Positions 38,823-48,754 of a DNA stretch of 64,000 bases are shown here, in pieces. Both the position numbers and the translations under genes were made by a program. A model generated the notes under the pieces. That model saw only the letters and a list, made by a program, of their open reading frames with translations. It had not been told where the DNA came from and searched no databases. Each line of letters begins with the position of its first letter. Within the stretch, counting starts at the first letter, position 1. The stretch covers positions 1,690,501 to 1,754,500 of the forward strand of contig NZ_QYUR01000002.1 in assembly GCF_003596405.1 (NCBI RefSeq), written 5' to 3'. This stretch comes from Pseudomonas cavernicola (GTDB taxonomy: Bacteria; Pseudomonadota; Gammaproteobacteria; Pseudomonadales; Pseudomonadaceae).

Positions 38823-39851
38823 CTAACGGGCGTTGCGCGAGTCGGTCATCTTGAAGATGCCCTGGGCATTGCTGCTGTCGAAATGCAGATCGAGCTGATC
38901 ACTCTCGTCGTCGATCTCGCGTTGTATGAACTCGACGAAGGAGCCCGGCACTTCACGCTGGACGCGCTGGCCGGTGGCATTGAGAAAGGTCCGCTGCACC
39001 TGCACCGCTTTGTAGGCGGTTTGCATGACTCGGCGGGAGCTGGAGACTTCGATGCTGTCTTTCATCGGGCGGTCTTTGGCCCTTTGCTCTGCGACCACAC
39101 GTTCGAGATCGCGGACCCGGTCGGTCAGGTGGTTGAAGCGATTGCCTTCGGTGGCGATCCAGGCCATTTCCGCGCTTTCCCTGAGCAACAGCTGATAGTC
39201 GCTTTCCCGCACCACGGAATGCTGACAGTCGAAGGCCCGATACAGCGCTGGCAGCAGGGTTCGTGCCTCTTCCGGACTACAGTGGCGAGTCAGGCGCAGG
39301 CCTTTGAGGATGCTTAAATGCTCTGCTTGCAGCGGGTCGCGGCTGCTCTCGACGACACGGCTGACCGCTTGCTGGAAGGCTTCGCTGAAGCGCCCCGGAT
39401 GCAGCTCGGAGACGAAGAGCTGGGCGATATCCGCCGGCAAGTCCTGCTGCCGATAGGCATAGCCAGTCATGTTCAGCTTGGTCAGCGGGTAGGTGCGCAC
39501 ATCGGTGAAGCCCAGCGGTTCCAGCAAGCGGGTGAAGGCCAGGCGGCCGCGTGGCAAGTCACCGTTCTCCGGCCAGTCGACGGTGCGAATGGCGCCGTGG
39601 TCGAAGTTCACCTTGCGACCTTGCATGAGCTGTTCGGCGACATAGGTGCGGCCAGCGGGCACGGCCTCCACCAGTTTGTGGAACAGGCAGAGGTTGAGTG
39701 CCTCGGCCAACCAGGCGCGGTGCAGGGCTTGCTCGCTATTGGCGAATTCCTGCAACCCTTCAGGTATTTCGACGTGGGCGAAGACCCAACTGGCAGCAGG
39801 TTGGCCAATGGCCGAGGCGACCAGGTTCAACAAGCGTGTGGAGGTGGGCAT
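38823..39851 (-). CDS. DUF1338 / HglS-like 2-oxoadipate dioxygenase-decarboxylase
   Basis: Resembles the Fe(II)-dependent HglS family that turns 2-oxoadipate into 2-hydroxyglutarate in lysine breakdown. The HxxxR pair is present (H85 and R89 in NFDHGAIRTVDW), and a later LFVSELHPGRFS stretch fits the family core. 342 aa, shorter than the roughly 460 aa P. putida HglS, so it may be a different subgroup. ATG 39851 (MPTSTRLLNL) is preferred over an upstream start with an Arg-rich extension. Its neighbours are the LysR regulator and amaB-amaA of the same pathway, which supports a role in lysine or 2-aminoadipate catabolism. Confidence 0.72.
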   Translation of the reverse strand: MPTSTRLLNLVASAIGQPAASWVFAHVEIPEGLQEFANSEQALHRAWLAEALNLCLFHKLVEAVPAGRTYVAEQLMQGRKVNFDHGAIRTVDWPENGDLPRGRLAFTRLLEPLGFTDVRTYPLTKLNMTGYAYRQQDLPADIAQLFVSELHPGRFSEAFQQAVSRVVESSRDPLQAEHLSILKGLRLTRHCSPEEARTLLPALYRAFDCQHSVVRESDYQLLLRESAEMAWIATEGNRFNHLTDRVRDLERVVAEQRAKDRPMKDSIEVSSSRRVMQTAYKAVQVQRTFLNATGQRVQREVPGSFVEFIQREIDDESDQLDLHFDSSNAQGIFKMTDSRNAR

Positions 39852-39998
39852 GGTGTGGGTGGCTCTGAGGGTGAAAGCGAGCCTGTATAAAAGCCGGCGC
39901 CGACGCGCGCGGCAAGTGAAAAAAAACGCCGGGTTCATTCCATTTATTCTTGCTGGCCGCTGCGGTCTGCCTAGGCTCTGCCGGTAGGGTAGCGCGGC

Positions 39999-40901
39999 CT
40001 AAGCCTCTGGTGCCGTTTCGAGGTGCTCGCGTATCCAGCTCACAAAGTCGCGCACCTTCGGCACCTCGGCGGCGCGTTCCGCATAGGCCAGGTAGTAGGC
40101 ATTGCTGCTCGCCAGGCTGTGTTGCCAAGGGATCACCAGTTTGCCCTCGGCCAACTCTTCTTCCACCAGGAACCGCGGCAGCAGCGCGACACCACAGCCG
40201 ACCTGGGCAGCGCGGATGCACATGTAGAAAGTGTCGAAACGTGGCCCGTGATAGCTGTGTTCGGTTTGCCGATCCTGGCTCTGGAACCACTCGTGCCAGG
40301 CCTCCGGGCGGGTCGCGTTTTGCAGCAGCACCAGTTCGGTCAACTGGGTCGGATCGCTGAAAGGCTCGGCCGGTAAAGCACTGGGCGCGCAGACTGGGAC
40401 CATTTCTTCGCCGAATAGTCTGATGCACTCAGCCCCAGGCCGCGCGCTCTGACCGAAGAAGAAGGCCACGTCGCTGCGGCCTTGCGCCAAGTCGTCGGGC
40501 TCCAGCTCATTGCGCACATCCAGGTGGATATTCGGGTGACGCAGGCGCCAGCCCTTGAGCCGCGGGATCAGCCAGCGTGAGCCAAAGGTCGGCAGCGTGG
40601 AAACCCGCAGCACCTCGGTCTCGCCGCCGTAGGAGCGCAGGTAGTGAGTGGACATCTCCACCTGGGTGAGGATCTTGCGCACCTCGACGAGGTACAGCGA
40701 GCCGGCTGGCGTCAGTTGCAGGCTGCGACGCACGCGACGAAACAGTAAGTGCTGAACCAGCTCCTCAAGTTGCGCGACCTGCTTGCTCACGGCGCTCTGG
40801 GTCAGGCTCAGCTCTTCCGAGGCGCGGGTAAAGCTCAGATGCCGCGCCACGGCTTCGAAACATTGCAGGGCGGTCAGTGAGGGCATGTGGCGCTTGAGCA
40901 T
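39999..40901 (-). CDS. LysR-family transcriptional regulator of the lysine/pipecolate cluster
   Basis: N-terminal winged helix-turn-helix (about residues 5-65, FEAVARHLSFTRASEELSLT, then QSAVSKQVAQLE) and a C-terminal periplasmic-binding-like effector domain. 300 aa. ATG 40901 was chosen because GAGG stands 6 nt upstream; an ATG 12 bp earlier lacks a site. It is divergent from amaB across 163 bp, the usual layout of a LysR regulator and its target, and upstream of the HglS-like gene on the same strand. The effector is probably a lysine catabolite (inference). Confidence 0.88.
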   Translation of the reverse strand: MLKRHMPSLTALQCFEAVARHLSFTRASEELSLTQSAVSKQVAQLEELVQHLLFRRVRRSLQLTPAGSLYLVEVRKILTQVEMSTHYLRSYGGETEVLRVSTLPTFGSRWLIPRLKGWRLRHPNIHLDVRNELEPDDLAQGRSDVAFFFGQSARPGAECIRLFGEEMVPVCAPSALPAEPFSDPTQLTELVLLQNATRPEAWHEWFQSQDRQTEHSYHGPRFDTFYMCIRAAQVGCGVALLPRFLVEEELAEGKLVIPWQHSLASSNAYYLAYAERAAEVPKVRDFVSWIREHLETAPEA

Positions 40902-41064
40902 GGCGATCCTCATTGTGTCTGGGAGGGCTTTGGCATGAATAAACGGAATGATATATGGAGTAAAGGTCGTTTGTTGGCGCGCAACAGTCCAGTTATTACT
41001 GCTGCCATTGCCCCGTCTGTTATTACCCGGCCGTTATTACTTAGTCACTTCAGGTGGAGAACTC

Positions 41065-42555
41065 ATGGTTACCTCATTGCTCGATAAGTTGGGCGTCGCC
41101 CCGCAGCGTTATCAACAGGGCGGTCATGCCATCCACACCCCCATCGACGGCAGCCAGATCGCTACGGTGCAGTTGCAAAGTGGCGCCGAAGTCGAGCAGC
41201 AGATCGGTCGCGCCGAGCAGGCATTCCAGGCCTGGCGCAAGGTGCCGGCGCCGCGTCGCGGTGAGTTGATCCGGCTGTTCGGCGAAGCGCTGCGCCAGCA
41301 CAAGGCCGAACTCGGCGAGCTAGTGTCCTGGGAGGCTGGCAAGATCACCCAGGAAGGCCTGGGCGAAGTGCAGGAGATGATCGACATCTGCGACTTCGCC
41401 GTCGGTTTGTCCCGTCAGCTCTACGGCCTGACCATCGCCTCCGAGCGCCCCGGCCACCACATGCGTGAGACCTGGCACCCGCTTGGCGTAGTCGGGGTGA
41501 TCAGCGCGTTCAACTTTCCGGTCGCGGTGTGGGCCTGGAATACCACGCTGGCGCTGGTCTGCGGCAACTCGGTGGTGTGGAAGCCCTCGGAGAAGACGCC
41601 GCTGACGGCACTGGCTTGCCAGGCGCTGTTCGATGGCGTGGCCAAGCAGTTCAGTGAGGCGCCGGCTTATCTCAGCCAAGTCATCATCGGTGCGCGGGAG
41701 GCGGGCACGGCGTTGGTGGAAGATCCTCGCGTGGCGCTGATCAGTGCCACCGGTAGCACCCGCATGGGCCGTGAAGTGGCGCCGAAAGTGGCGGCTCGTT
41801 TCGCCCGCTCGATTCTCGAACTGGGCGGCAACAACGCGATGATCCTGACGCCCAGCGCCGACCTCGATCTGGCGGTGCGCGGCATCCTCTTCAGTGCCAT
41901 CGGCACAGCTGGGCAGCGTTGCACCACGCTGCGTCGCTTGATCGCCCATGAGTCGGTTAAAGACGAGATCGTCAGTCGTTTGAAAACCGCTTACGCCAAG
42001 GTGCGCATCGGCCACCCGCTGGAAGGCAACCTGGTCGGCCCACTGATCGACAAACACGGCTTCGACAGCATGCAGGATGCGCTGGAGCAGGCGTTGAGCG
42101 AGGGCGGCAAGGTGTTCGGCGGGACACGGCAACTGGCCGAGCAATTCCCTAATGCCTATTACGTGGCGCCGGCTATCGTCGAAATGCCGGAGCAGAGCGA
42201 AGTGGTCTGCACGGAAACCTTCGCCCCGATTCTCTACGTGATCGGCTATAGCGATTTCAACGAAGCGCTGCGCTTGAACAACGCCGTGCCGCAGGGGCTG
42301 TCCTCCTGCATCTTCACCACCGATGTGCGTGAGGCGGAGCTGTTCATGTCGGCAGTCGGCAGCGACTGCGGCATCGCCAACGTCAACATCGGCCCCAGCG
42401 GCGCGGAGATTGGCGGCGCCTTTGGCGGCGAGAAGGAAACCGGTGGCGGTCGTGAGTCCGGCTCGGATGCTTGGCGCGCCTATATGCGCCGGCAGACCAA
42501 TACGGTGAACTACTCCCACGAGTTACCGTTGGCGCAAGGTATTACCTTCGATTGA
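41065..42555 (+). CDS. amaB: L-piperidine-6-carboxylate dehydrogenase (aldehyde dehydrogenase family)
   Basis: NAD-dependent oxidation of L-piperidine-6-carboxylate (2-aminoadipate 6-semialdehyde) to 2-aminoadipate in the D-lysine/pipecolate route. Aldehyde dehydrogenase motifs are present. FNFPVAVWAWN lies near residues 151-161, and the catalytic Glu in LELGGNNAM near 253-261. The catalytic Cys sits in GTAGQRCTTLRR near 281-292. 496 aa, the length I recall for P. putida AmaB. GGAGA precedes ATG 41065; upstream in-frame starts are in the regulatory gap. amaA follows after 71 bp. Confidence 0.93.
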   Translation: MVTSLLDKLGVAPQRYQQGGHAIHTPIDGSQIATVQLQSGAEVEQQIGRAEQAFQAWRKVPAPRRGELIRLFGEALRQHKAELGELVSWEAGKITQEGLGEVQEMIDICDFAVGLSRQLYGLTIASERPGHHMRETWHPLGVVGVISAFNFPVAVWAWNTTLALVCGNSVVWKPSEKTPLTALACQALFDGVAKQFSEAPAYLSQVIIGAREAGTALVEDPRVALISATGSTRMGREVAPKVAARFARSILELGGNNAMILTPSADLDLAVRGILFSAIGTAGQRCTTLRRLIAHESVKDEIVSRLKTAYAKVRIGHPLEGNLVGPLIDKHGFDSMQDALEQALSEGGKVFGGTRQLAEQFPNAYYVAPAIVEMPEQSEVVCTETFAPILYVIGYSDFNEALRLNNAVPQGLSSCIFTTDVREAELFMSAVGSDCGIANVNIGPSGAEIGGAFGGEKETGGGRESGSDAWRAYMRRQTNTVNYSHELPLAQGITFD

Positions 42556-42626
42556 ATGGCTCCTGCCGGTGTGGGCGTGACTAACACTGCGCTTACAGGA
42601 AATTTGTCGACGTTAAGGATTCGGGA

Positions 42627-43910
42627 ATGACGCTGCGCCAAGAATGCTTGTGGGAAAAACTGACACCTGAGCGGCCAAAAGCCAACGCTCTGAGCGGCGC
42701 GCTGAAGGTCGATGTCTGCGTGATTGGTGCCGGCATCACCGGACTGTCCGCCGCGCTGCACCTGCTCGAGCAGGGCAAAAGCGTGTGTGTGCTGGAGGCC
42801 CACGAAACCGGGCAGGGCGGCTCGGGGCGCAACGTCGGGCTGGTCAACGCCGGCATATGGATTGCCCCGGACGAAGTCGAGTCCGGGCTGGGCCAGGCGG
42901 TCGGCAGCAAGCTGGTGACGACTATGGGAGCGGCGCCGGCACTGGTGTTTTCGCTGATCGACAAATATGCCATCGACTGCCAGGCGCGCCGCGAAGGCAC
43001 CCTGCACATGGCGCATAACGCTCGCGGAGTGGCCGACCTGCAAAGCCGCTGCGGGCAATGGCAGCGCCGTGGCGCGCCGGTGGAGATGCTGACGGGCGCG
43101 GTTTGTCATGAAGCGACTGGCACGCAACGGATCGCGGCGGCCTTGCTCGACCGGCGCGCCGGCACGCTGAACCCGATGGCTTACACCAGCGGCTTGGCGA
43201 ACGCGGTAACCAAGTTGGGTGGCAAGCTGTTTCACCATTCAGCGGTCACCCGTCTGGAGCGTCAAGGCTCGACGTGGTGCGTGATCACCGAACGCGGCGC
43301 GGTCAATGCCGAGCAGGTGGTTATCGCCTCGAATGCCTACACCGAAGGCGAGTGGACTGAGCTGCGGCGCAATTTCTTTCCCGGCTTCTACTATCAGGTC
43401 GCCTCCGCACCACTCGGCGGCGAGGCGGCCGCGCGCATTCTGCCGGGCGGCCAAGGGGCCTGGGATACTCGGCAAGTGCTCAGCAGTATTCGCCGGGATG
43501 CCGCGGGCCGTTTGCTGCTGGGCAGCCTCGGCAGTGGTACGAATAAACCAGCCTGGTTCCTGCGGGCCTGGGCCGATCGGATTCAGCAGCATTACTTCCC
43601 CGAGCTGGGCGCAGTGGATTGGGAAAGTACCTGGACCGGCACCATTGCCTTCACCCCGGATCACCTGATGCGCCTGTTCGAACCGGCGCCTGGCCTGGTC
43701 GCAGTGACCGGTTACAACGGCCGCGGGGTGACTACCGGCAGTGTGGTGGGCAAGGCTTTCGCCGACTACTTGGTGAGTGGCGACGCGCAAGCGTTACCGA
43801 TGCCGTTACAACCCATGCAGAACGTTACCGCGGCCGGCCTGCGCAGCTGTTTGTATGAGGCGGGCTTCTCGCTGTACCACGCCGGGCAATGTTTGCGTGT
43901 CGTTATTTGA
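42627..43910 (+). CDS. amaA: L-pipecolate oxidase (FAD-dependent)
   Basis: Flavoprotein of the DAO family that oxidises L-pipecolate to piperideine-6-carboxylate, the substrate of AmaB. The N-terminal Rossmann motif VCVIGAGITGLSAALHLLE is at about residues 31-49 with VLEAHE after it. The C-terminal FAD-contact segment VAVTGYNGRGVTTGSVVG lies near 358-375. 427 aa. It follows amaB on the same strand and very probably shares its transcript. Confidence 0.9.
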   Translation: MTLRQECLWEKLTPERPKANALSGALKVDVCVIGAGITGLSAALHLLEQGKSVCVLEAHETGQGGSGRNVGLVNAGIWIAPDEVESGLGQAVGSKLVTTMGAAPALVFSLIDKYAIDCQARREGTLHMAHNARGVADLQSRCGQWQRRGAPVEMLTGAVCHEATGTQRIAAALLDRRAGTLNPMAYTSGLANAVTKLGGKLFHHSAVTRLERQGSTWCVITERGAVNAEQVVIASNAYTEGEWTELRRNFFPGFYYQVASAPLGGEAAARILPGGQGAWDTRQVLSSIRRDAAGRLLLGSLGSGTNKPAWFLRAWADRIQQHYFPELGAVDWESTWTGTIAFTPDHLMRLFEPAPGLVAVTGYNGRGVTTGSVVGKAFADYLVSGDAQALPMPLQPMQNVTAAGLRSCLYEAGFSLYHAGQCLRVVI

Positions 43911-44068
43911 CAGCTTGAGGTCGGTTTGACGGTGATCTTCCTGGGCCATCTGTGCGGCACTGGGGCCGGTATTTTGGGGGCTGGGGTTAACGCGGACTGG
44001 CTTAAGCCGACGCGGGGTTTTCACGGTTTTTCGGGCGAATCGCAACAGTGCGCAAGCCAGTAGATTGC

Positions 44069-44083
44069 GCACCAGTCATGTGC
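44069..44083. promoter_or_regulatory. NtrC-like binding dyad upstream of the branched-chain amino acid transporter
   Basis: GCAC-N7-GTGC (44069-44083, GCACCAGTCATGTGC), flanked by T-G and A-A, matches the core spacing of NtrC enhancer sites. It lies about 180 bp upstream of the sigma-54 promoter at 44262-44277, a normal enhancer distance. A single site; no second copy was found between it and the promoter. The rest of the 420 bp amaA-braC gap holds no gene. Confidence 0.5.
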
Positions 44084-44261
44084 AAATATCAGCCCCCTGT
44101 CTATTGTTACTTGGCGTATTGGTGGATTCCGCCGATGCTGCGTCCAGGAATGTTTTCGGTTTCCTGTTTTATTCGAGTAAGTCTCTGATTTAAAACATTT
44201 AATGCGAGGTGAGCAGCGCACAAAAAAGACGTTAAGGGCGATCTCAAAATATAAAAATTAA

Positions 44262-44277
44262 TGGCACGCCACTTGCT
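44262..44277 (+). promoter_or_regulatory. Sigma-54 promoter of the braC-type operon
   Basis: TGGCAC-N5-TTGCT (44262-44277) is an exact match to the -24/-12 consensus TGGCACN5TTGCW. It is 54 bp upstream of the substrate-binding protein ATG, predicting a transcript start near 44288. It implies RpoN- and activator-dependent expression. Confidence 0.88.
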
Positions 44278-44330
44278 CTCGTTACTCCCCGAAGTACGAG
44301 CGCAACTCAAACCCTCAGGAGCAAAACTCC

Positions 44331-45452
44331 ATGTCGCAGAAGATTTTCAGAAAAGGCTTTCTGGCTCTCGCAGTTACCACTGCATTAGGAATCTCTGCCG
44401 TCGCACAGGCGGACGTAGTAATTGGTGTAGCAGGCCCTCACACAGGCGCCAACGCATCGTTCGGTGAACAATATTGGCGCGGTGCTTCCCAGGCAGCTGA
44501 GGACATCAATGCTGCCGGTGGCGTGAACGGCGAAAAGATCAAACTGGTCAAGGCCGATGACGCCTGCGAACCCAAGCAGGCCGTGGCAGTGGCCAACCGC
44601 CTGGTGGATCAGGACAAGGCGCTGGCCGTGGTCGGCCACTTCTGCTCGTCCTCGAGCATCCCGGCTTCCGAGGTGTACGACGAGGCGGGCGTGATCGCCA
44701 TGACCCCCGGCTCGACTAACCCAGTGGTCACCGAGCGCGGCCTGTCCGGCATGTTCCGCATGTGCGGGCGTGACGACCAGCAGGGGGTCGTCGCCGGCAA
44801 CTATATCGTCGATACGCTGAAGGCGAAGAAGGTCGCCATCCTTCACGACAAGGACACCTACGGTCAGGGCCTGGCCGATGCGACCAAGGCGCAGCTGGCC
44901 AAGCGCGGCGTGAAGGAAGTGCTCTATGAGGGGCTGACCCGCGGCGAGAAAGACTTCAATGCCCTGGTCACCAAGCTCCGTGCCTCCGGCGCCGAAGTGG
45001 TCTACTTCGGTGGCCTGCACCCAGAGGCAGGGCCGCTGGTACGGCAGATGCGAGAACAAGGTCTGACCGCCGTATTCCTCTCCGGCGACGGCATAGTCAC
45101 CGACGAACTGGTCACCACCGCCGGCGGGCCGCAGTACACCAAGGGCGTGCTGATGACCTTCGGTGCCGACCCGCGGAAGATTCCGGATGGCCAGCCGGTG
45201 ATCGAGAAATTCCGCGCCGGCGGCTTCGAGCCGGAAGGCTACACCCTGTATGCCTACGCCACGTTGCAGGCATTGGCGGCGGGCTTCAATGGTGCTGGCG
45301 CGAACGATGCGGCCAAAGCCAGCGAATGGTTGAAAAGCCATCCGGTGCAGACCGTGCTGGGCAAGAAGGAATGGGACAAGAAGGGCGACCTGAAAGTCTC
45401 CGACTACGTGGTCTACGAGTGGGACGGCAACGGCAAATACCACCAGCAGTAA
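44331..45452 (+). CDS. braC: Branched-chain amino acid ABC transporter, substrate-binding protein
   Basis: Periplasmic LIV-type binding protein. Signal peptide about residues 1-27 (ending SAVAQA before DVVIGVAGPHTG). Type I periplasmic-binding fold, with the early GANASFGEQYWRGASQAAED segment and the DDACEPKQAVAVANRLV stretch typical of BraC/LivJ. 373 aa. It is the first gene of the five-gene transporter and lies just downstream of the sigma-54 promoter. The ligand is probably Leu/Ile/Val or Ala, but related proteins bind other amino acids. Confidence 0.9.
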   Translation: MSQKIFRKGFLALAVTTALGISAVAQADVVIGVAGPHTGANASFGEQYWRGASQAAEDINAAGGVNGEKIKLVKADDACEPKQAVAVANRLVDQDKALAVVGHFCSSSSIPASEVYDEAGVIAMTPGSTNPVVTERGLSGMFRMCGRDDQQGVVAGNYIVDTLKAKKVAILHDKDTYGQGLADATKAQLAKRGVKEVLYEGLTRGEKDFNALVTKLRASGAEVVYFGGLHPEAGPLVRQMREQGLTAVFLSGDGIVTDELVTTAGGPQYTKGVLMTFGADPRKIPDGQPVIEKFRAGGFEPEGYTLYAYATLQALAAGFNGAGANDAAKASEWLKSHPVQTVLGKKEWDKKGDLKVSDYVVYEWDGNGKYHQQ

Positions 45453-45469
45453 GCACTAGCTCGGCTAAT

Positions 45470-45496
45470 CGCTCAGGTGCCACCCGCGCCTGAGCG
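45470..45496 (+). other. Intercistronic hairpin after braC
   Basis: CGCTCAGG (45470-45477) and CCTGAGCG (45489-45496) form a perfect 8 bp stem without a following T run. It lies 17 bp after the braC stop, in the 190 bp gap to the permease genes. Such structures often protect the abundant binding-protein message or partially attenuate readthrough (inference). Confidence 0.55.
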
Positions 45497-45642
45497 GTTG
45501 GTGCCTTCCGGGAGCTGCTGAGTCGTCAACCCCGCTCACCGCTGCAATCAGTGCCGAGGTTATTCAGCAGTACCCGTCTGATTTCACTTGAGGAGGCCGG
45601 CCGAACCCAAGGCCGGTTGCCCCAACAGACGAGACTGAGTCA

Positions 45643-46557
<915 letters not shown>

Positions 46558-46559
46558 GC

Positions 46560-47882
46560 ATGTCCTCAGCCATTCATAGCAAGTCTCTGGAACTCAAGTC
46601 CTCAGCCATTCATAACAAGGCTCTGGATCTCAAGAAGAGCCTGGTCGATGCGATTCTCGCCGGGTTGATAGCGCTGATCGTGTTCGGCCCGATCGTCGGT
46701 GTAGTGCTCGACGGCTACAGCTTCAATCTGCAGTTCGAGCGGGTCGGCTGGATCATCGCGGCGGTGATGCTCGGCCGTTTCGCCATCAGCCTGTTCATGC
46801 AAACCAGCAAAGGCCTGGCCATCGCCCAGACGTTCGAAAACACTGGTTCGGGTGTGCATGTGCTGCCGGCGAACTACAAAACCAGACTGCGCTGGATCAT
46901 CCCGCTGGTCATCGTCCTGGCGGTGATCTTCCCCTTCTTCGCCAGCAAGTACTTGCTGACGGTGGTGATCCTCGGCCTGATCTACGTACTGCTCGGCCTC
47001 GGCCTGAACATCGTGGTCGGCCTGGCCGGGCTGCTCGACCTGGGCTACGTAGCGTTCTACGCGATCGGCGCTTACGGGTTGGCGCTGGGTTATCAGTACC
47101 TCGGCCTGGGCTTCTGGACGGTGCTGCCGCTGGCGGCGCTGATGGCGGCGCTGGCCGGGGCGTTACTGGGCTTTCCGGTGCTGCGCATGCACGGCGACTA
47201 CCTGGCCATCGTCACGCTCGGCTTCGGTGAAATCATCCGGCTGATCCTCAACAACTGGCTGTCCTTCACCGGCGGCCCGAATGGTATGCCGGCGCCGTCG
47301 CCGACCTTCTTCGGCCTGGAGTTCGCGCGTCGGGCCAAGGATGGCGGGGTGCCCTTTCATGAGTTCTTCGGCCTCGCCTACAACCCCAATATCAAGTTCC
47401 TGTTCATCTACGTCGTGCTGTTCCTGGTGGTGATGCTGGTGCTCTACATCAAGCACCGCCTCACGCGGATGCCGGTCGGCCGCGCCTGGGAAGCGCTGCG
47501 CGAGGATGAGATCGCCTGCCGCGCCATGGGGCTGAACCATGTGCTGGTGAAGCTTTCGGCCTTCATGCTCGGCGCCTCCACTGCCGGTCTGGCCGGGGTG
47601 TTCTTCGCCACCTATCAAGGCTTCGTCAATCCGTCGTCGTTCAACTTCTTCGAGTCGGCGATGATTCTCGCCATCGTCGTGCTTGGCGGCATGGGCTCGA
47701 CCGTGGGGGTGGTGATCGCCGCCTTCGTGCTGACGGTGGCGCCGGAATTGCTGCGCAGCTTCGCCGAATACCGGGTGCTGCTGCTGGGCCTGCTGATGGT
47801 GCTGATGATGATCTGGCGTCCGCGTGGCTTGATTCGGATCAGTCGCAGTGGCTTCGTCCCGCGTAAAGGAGTAGCGCCATGA
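46560..47882 (+). CDS. braE: Branched-chain amino acid ABC transporter permease LivM/BraE
   Basis: Second permease, with about ten hydrophobic segments. The LivM signature region is GLGLNIVVGLAGLLDLGYVA, followed by GDYLAIVTLGFGEIIRL. 440 aa. The first 25 residues are a hydrophilic tandem duplication (two copies of a 12-residue unit starting SSAIH) ahead of the first membrane segment. ATG 46560 directly follows the braD stop. Longer in-frame upstream codons lie inside braD and are rejected. Its end overlaps the next gene by 4 bp. Confidence 0.92.
   Translation: MSSAIHSKSLELKSSAIHNKALDLKKSLVDAILAGLIALIVFGPIVGVVLDGYSFNLQFERVGWIIAAVMLGRFAISLFMQTSKGLAIAQTFENTGSGVHVLPANYKTRLRWIIPLVIVLAVIFPFFASKYLLTVVILGLIYVLLGLGLNIVVGLAGLLDLGYVAFYAIGAYGLALGYQYLGLGFWTVLPLAALMAALAGALLGFPVLRMHGDYLAIVTLGFGEIIRLILNNWLSFTGGPNGMPAPSPTFFGLEFARRAKDGGVPFHEFFGLAYNPNIKFLFIYVVLFLVVMLVLYIKHRLTRMPVGRAWEALREDEIACRAMGLNHVLVKLSAFMLGASTAGLAGVFFATYQGFVNPSSFNFFESAMILAIVVLGGMGSTVGVVIAAFVLTVAPELLRSFAEYRVLLLGLLMVLMMIWRPRGLIRISRSGFVPRKGVAP
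46563..46634 (+). repeat. 36-bp in-frame tandem duplication at the start of braE
   Basis: 46563-46598 and 46599-46634 are direct repeats with 33 of 36 bases identical. They encode two 12-residue units, S2-K13 and S14-K25, differing at three residues. The three changes show that it is not a very recent slippage or assembly artefact. Confidence 0.9.
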
Positions 47883-48754
47883 GCGACGAAATCGTCCTGT
47901 CCGTGGATCGCCTGATGATGCATTTCGGTGGGATCAAGGCGCTCAACGATGTCAGCCTGAACATCAAGCGCAACAGCATCTCGGCCCTGATCGGCCCCAA
48001 CGGCGCCGGCAAGACCACGGTGTTCAACTGCCTGACCGGCTTCTACAAAGCCACCGGCGGCAGCATCAAGATGAAGGCCCGTGGCGCCACGACCGATGTG
48101 ATCAAGGTGCTCGGTGAGCCCTTCCGGGCGACGGACTTCATCTCCCTGAAAACGCTCGGCAGCCGCCTCTACTACAAGATGTTCGGCGGCACCCATCTGG
48201 TCAACCGCTCGGGGCTGGCGCGGACTTTCCAGAACATTCGCCTGTTCCGGGAAATGTCGGTGATCGAGAACCTGCTGGTGGCGCAGCACATGTGGATCAA
48301 CCGCAACATGCTCGCCGGGATCTTCAACACCCCGAGTTTTCGCCGCGCCGAAGAGGCGGCGCTGAACCACGCCTTCTACTGGCTGGAAGTGGTCGACTTG
48401 GTGGACTGCGCCAACCGCCTGGCCGGTGAGCTGTCCTACGGCCAGCAGCGCCGCCTGGAGATCGCCCGCGCCATGTGCACGCGGCCGCAGATCATCTGCC
48501 TGGACGAACCGGCGGCAGGCCTCAATCCGGCGGAAACCGAAGCGCTCAGCCGCATCATCCGGCTGCTGCGCGACGAACACGATCTCACCGTGGTCTTGAT
48601 CGAGCACGACATGGGGATGGTCATGAGCATTTCCGATCACATTGTGGTGCTCGACCATGGTGAGGTGATTGCCGAAGGGCCGCCTCAAGCCATTCGCCAC
48701 GATCCCAAGGTGATCGCTGCCTACCTGGGCGCCGACGAGGAGGAGCTGGTATGA
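47879..48754 (+). CDS. braF: Branched-chain amino acid ABC transporter ATP-binding protein LivG/BraF
   Basis: First ATPase of the LIV transporter. Walker A GPNGAGKTTVFN (about residues 38-49), signature LSYGQQRRLEIA (about 184-195), Walker B IICLDEPAAGLNP (about 203-215) and switch His in LIEHDMGM. 291 aa, normal for LivG. ATG overlaps the braE stop (ATGA) and its own stop overlaps braG. Confidence 0.94.
   Translation: MSDEIVLSVDRLMMHFGGIKALNDVSLNIKRNSISALIGPNGAGKTTVFNCLTGFYKATGGSIKMKARGATTDVIKVLGEPFRATDFISLKTLGSRLYYKMFGGTHLVNRSGLARTFQNIRLFREMSVIENLLVAQHMWINRNMLAGIFNTPSFRRAEEAALNHAFYWLEVVDLVDCANRLAGELSYGQQRRLEIARAMCTRPQIICLDEPAAGLNPAETEALSRIIRLLRDEHDLTVVLIEHDMGMVMSISDHIVVLDHGEVIAEGPPQAIRHDPKVIAAYLGADEEELV

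Noticed and set aside
44385..45443. 352-codon frame antisense to braC
   Set aside because: Shadow of the conserved binding-protein gene.
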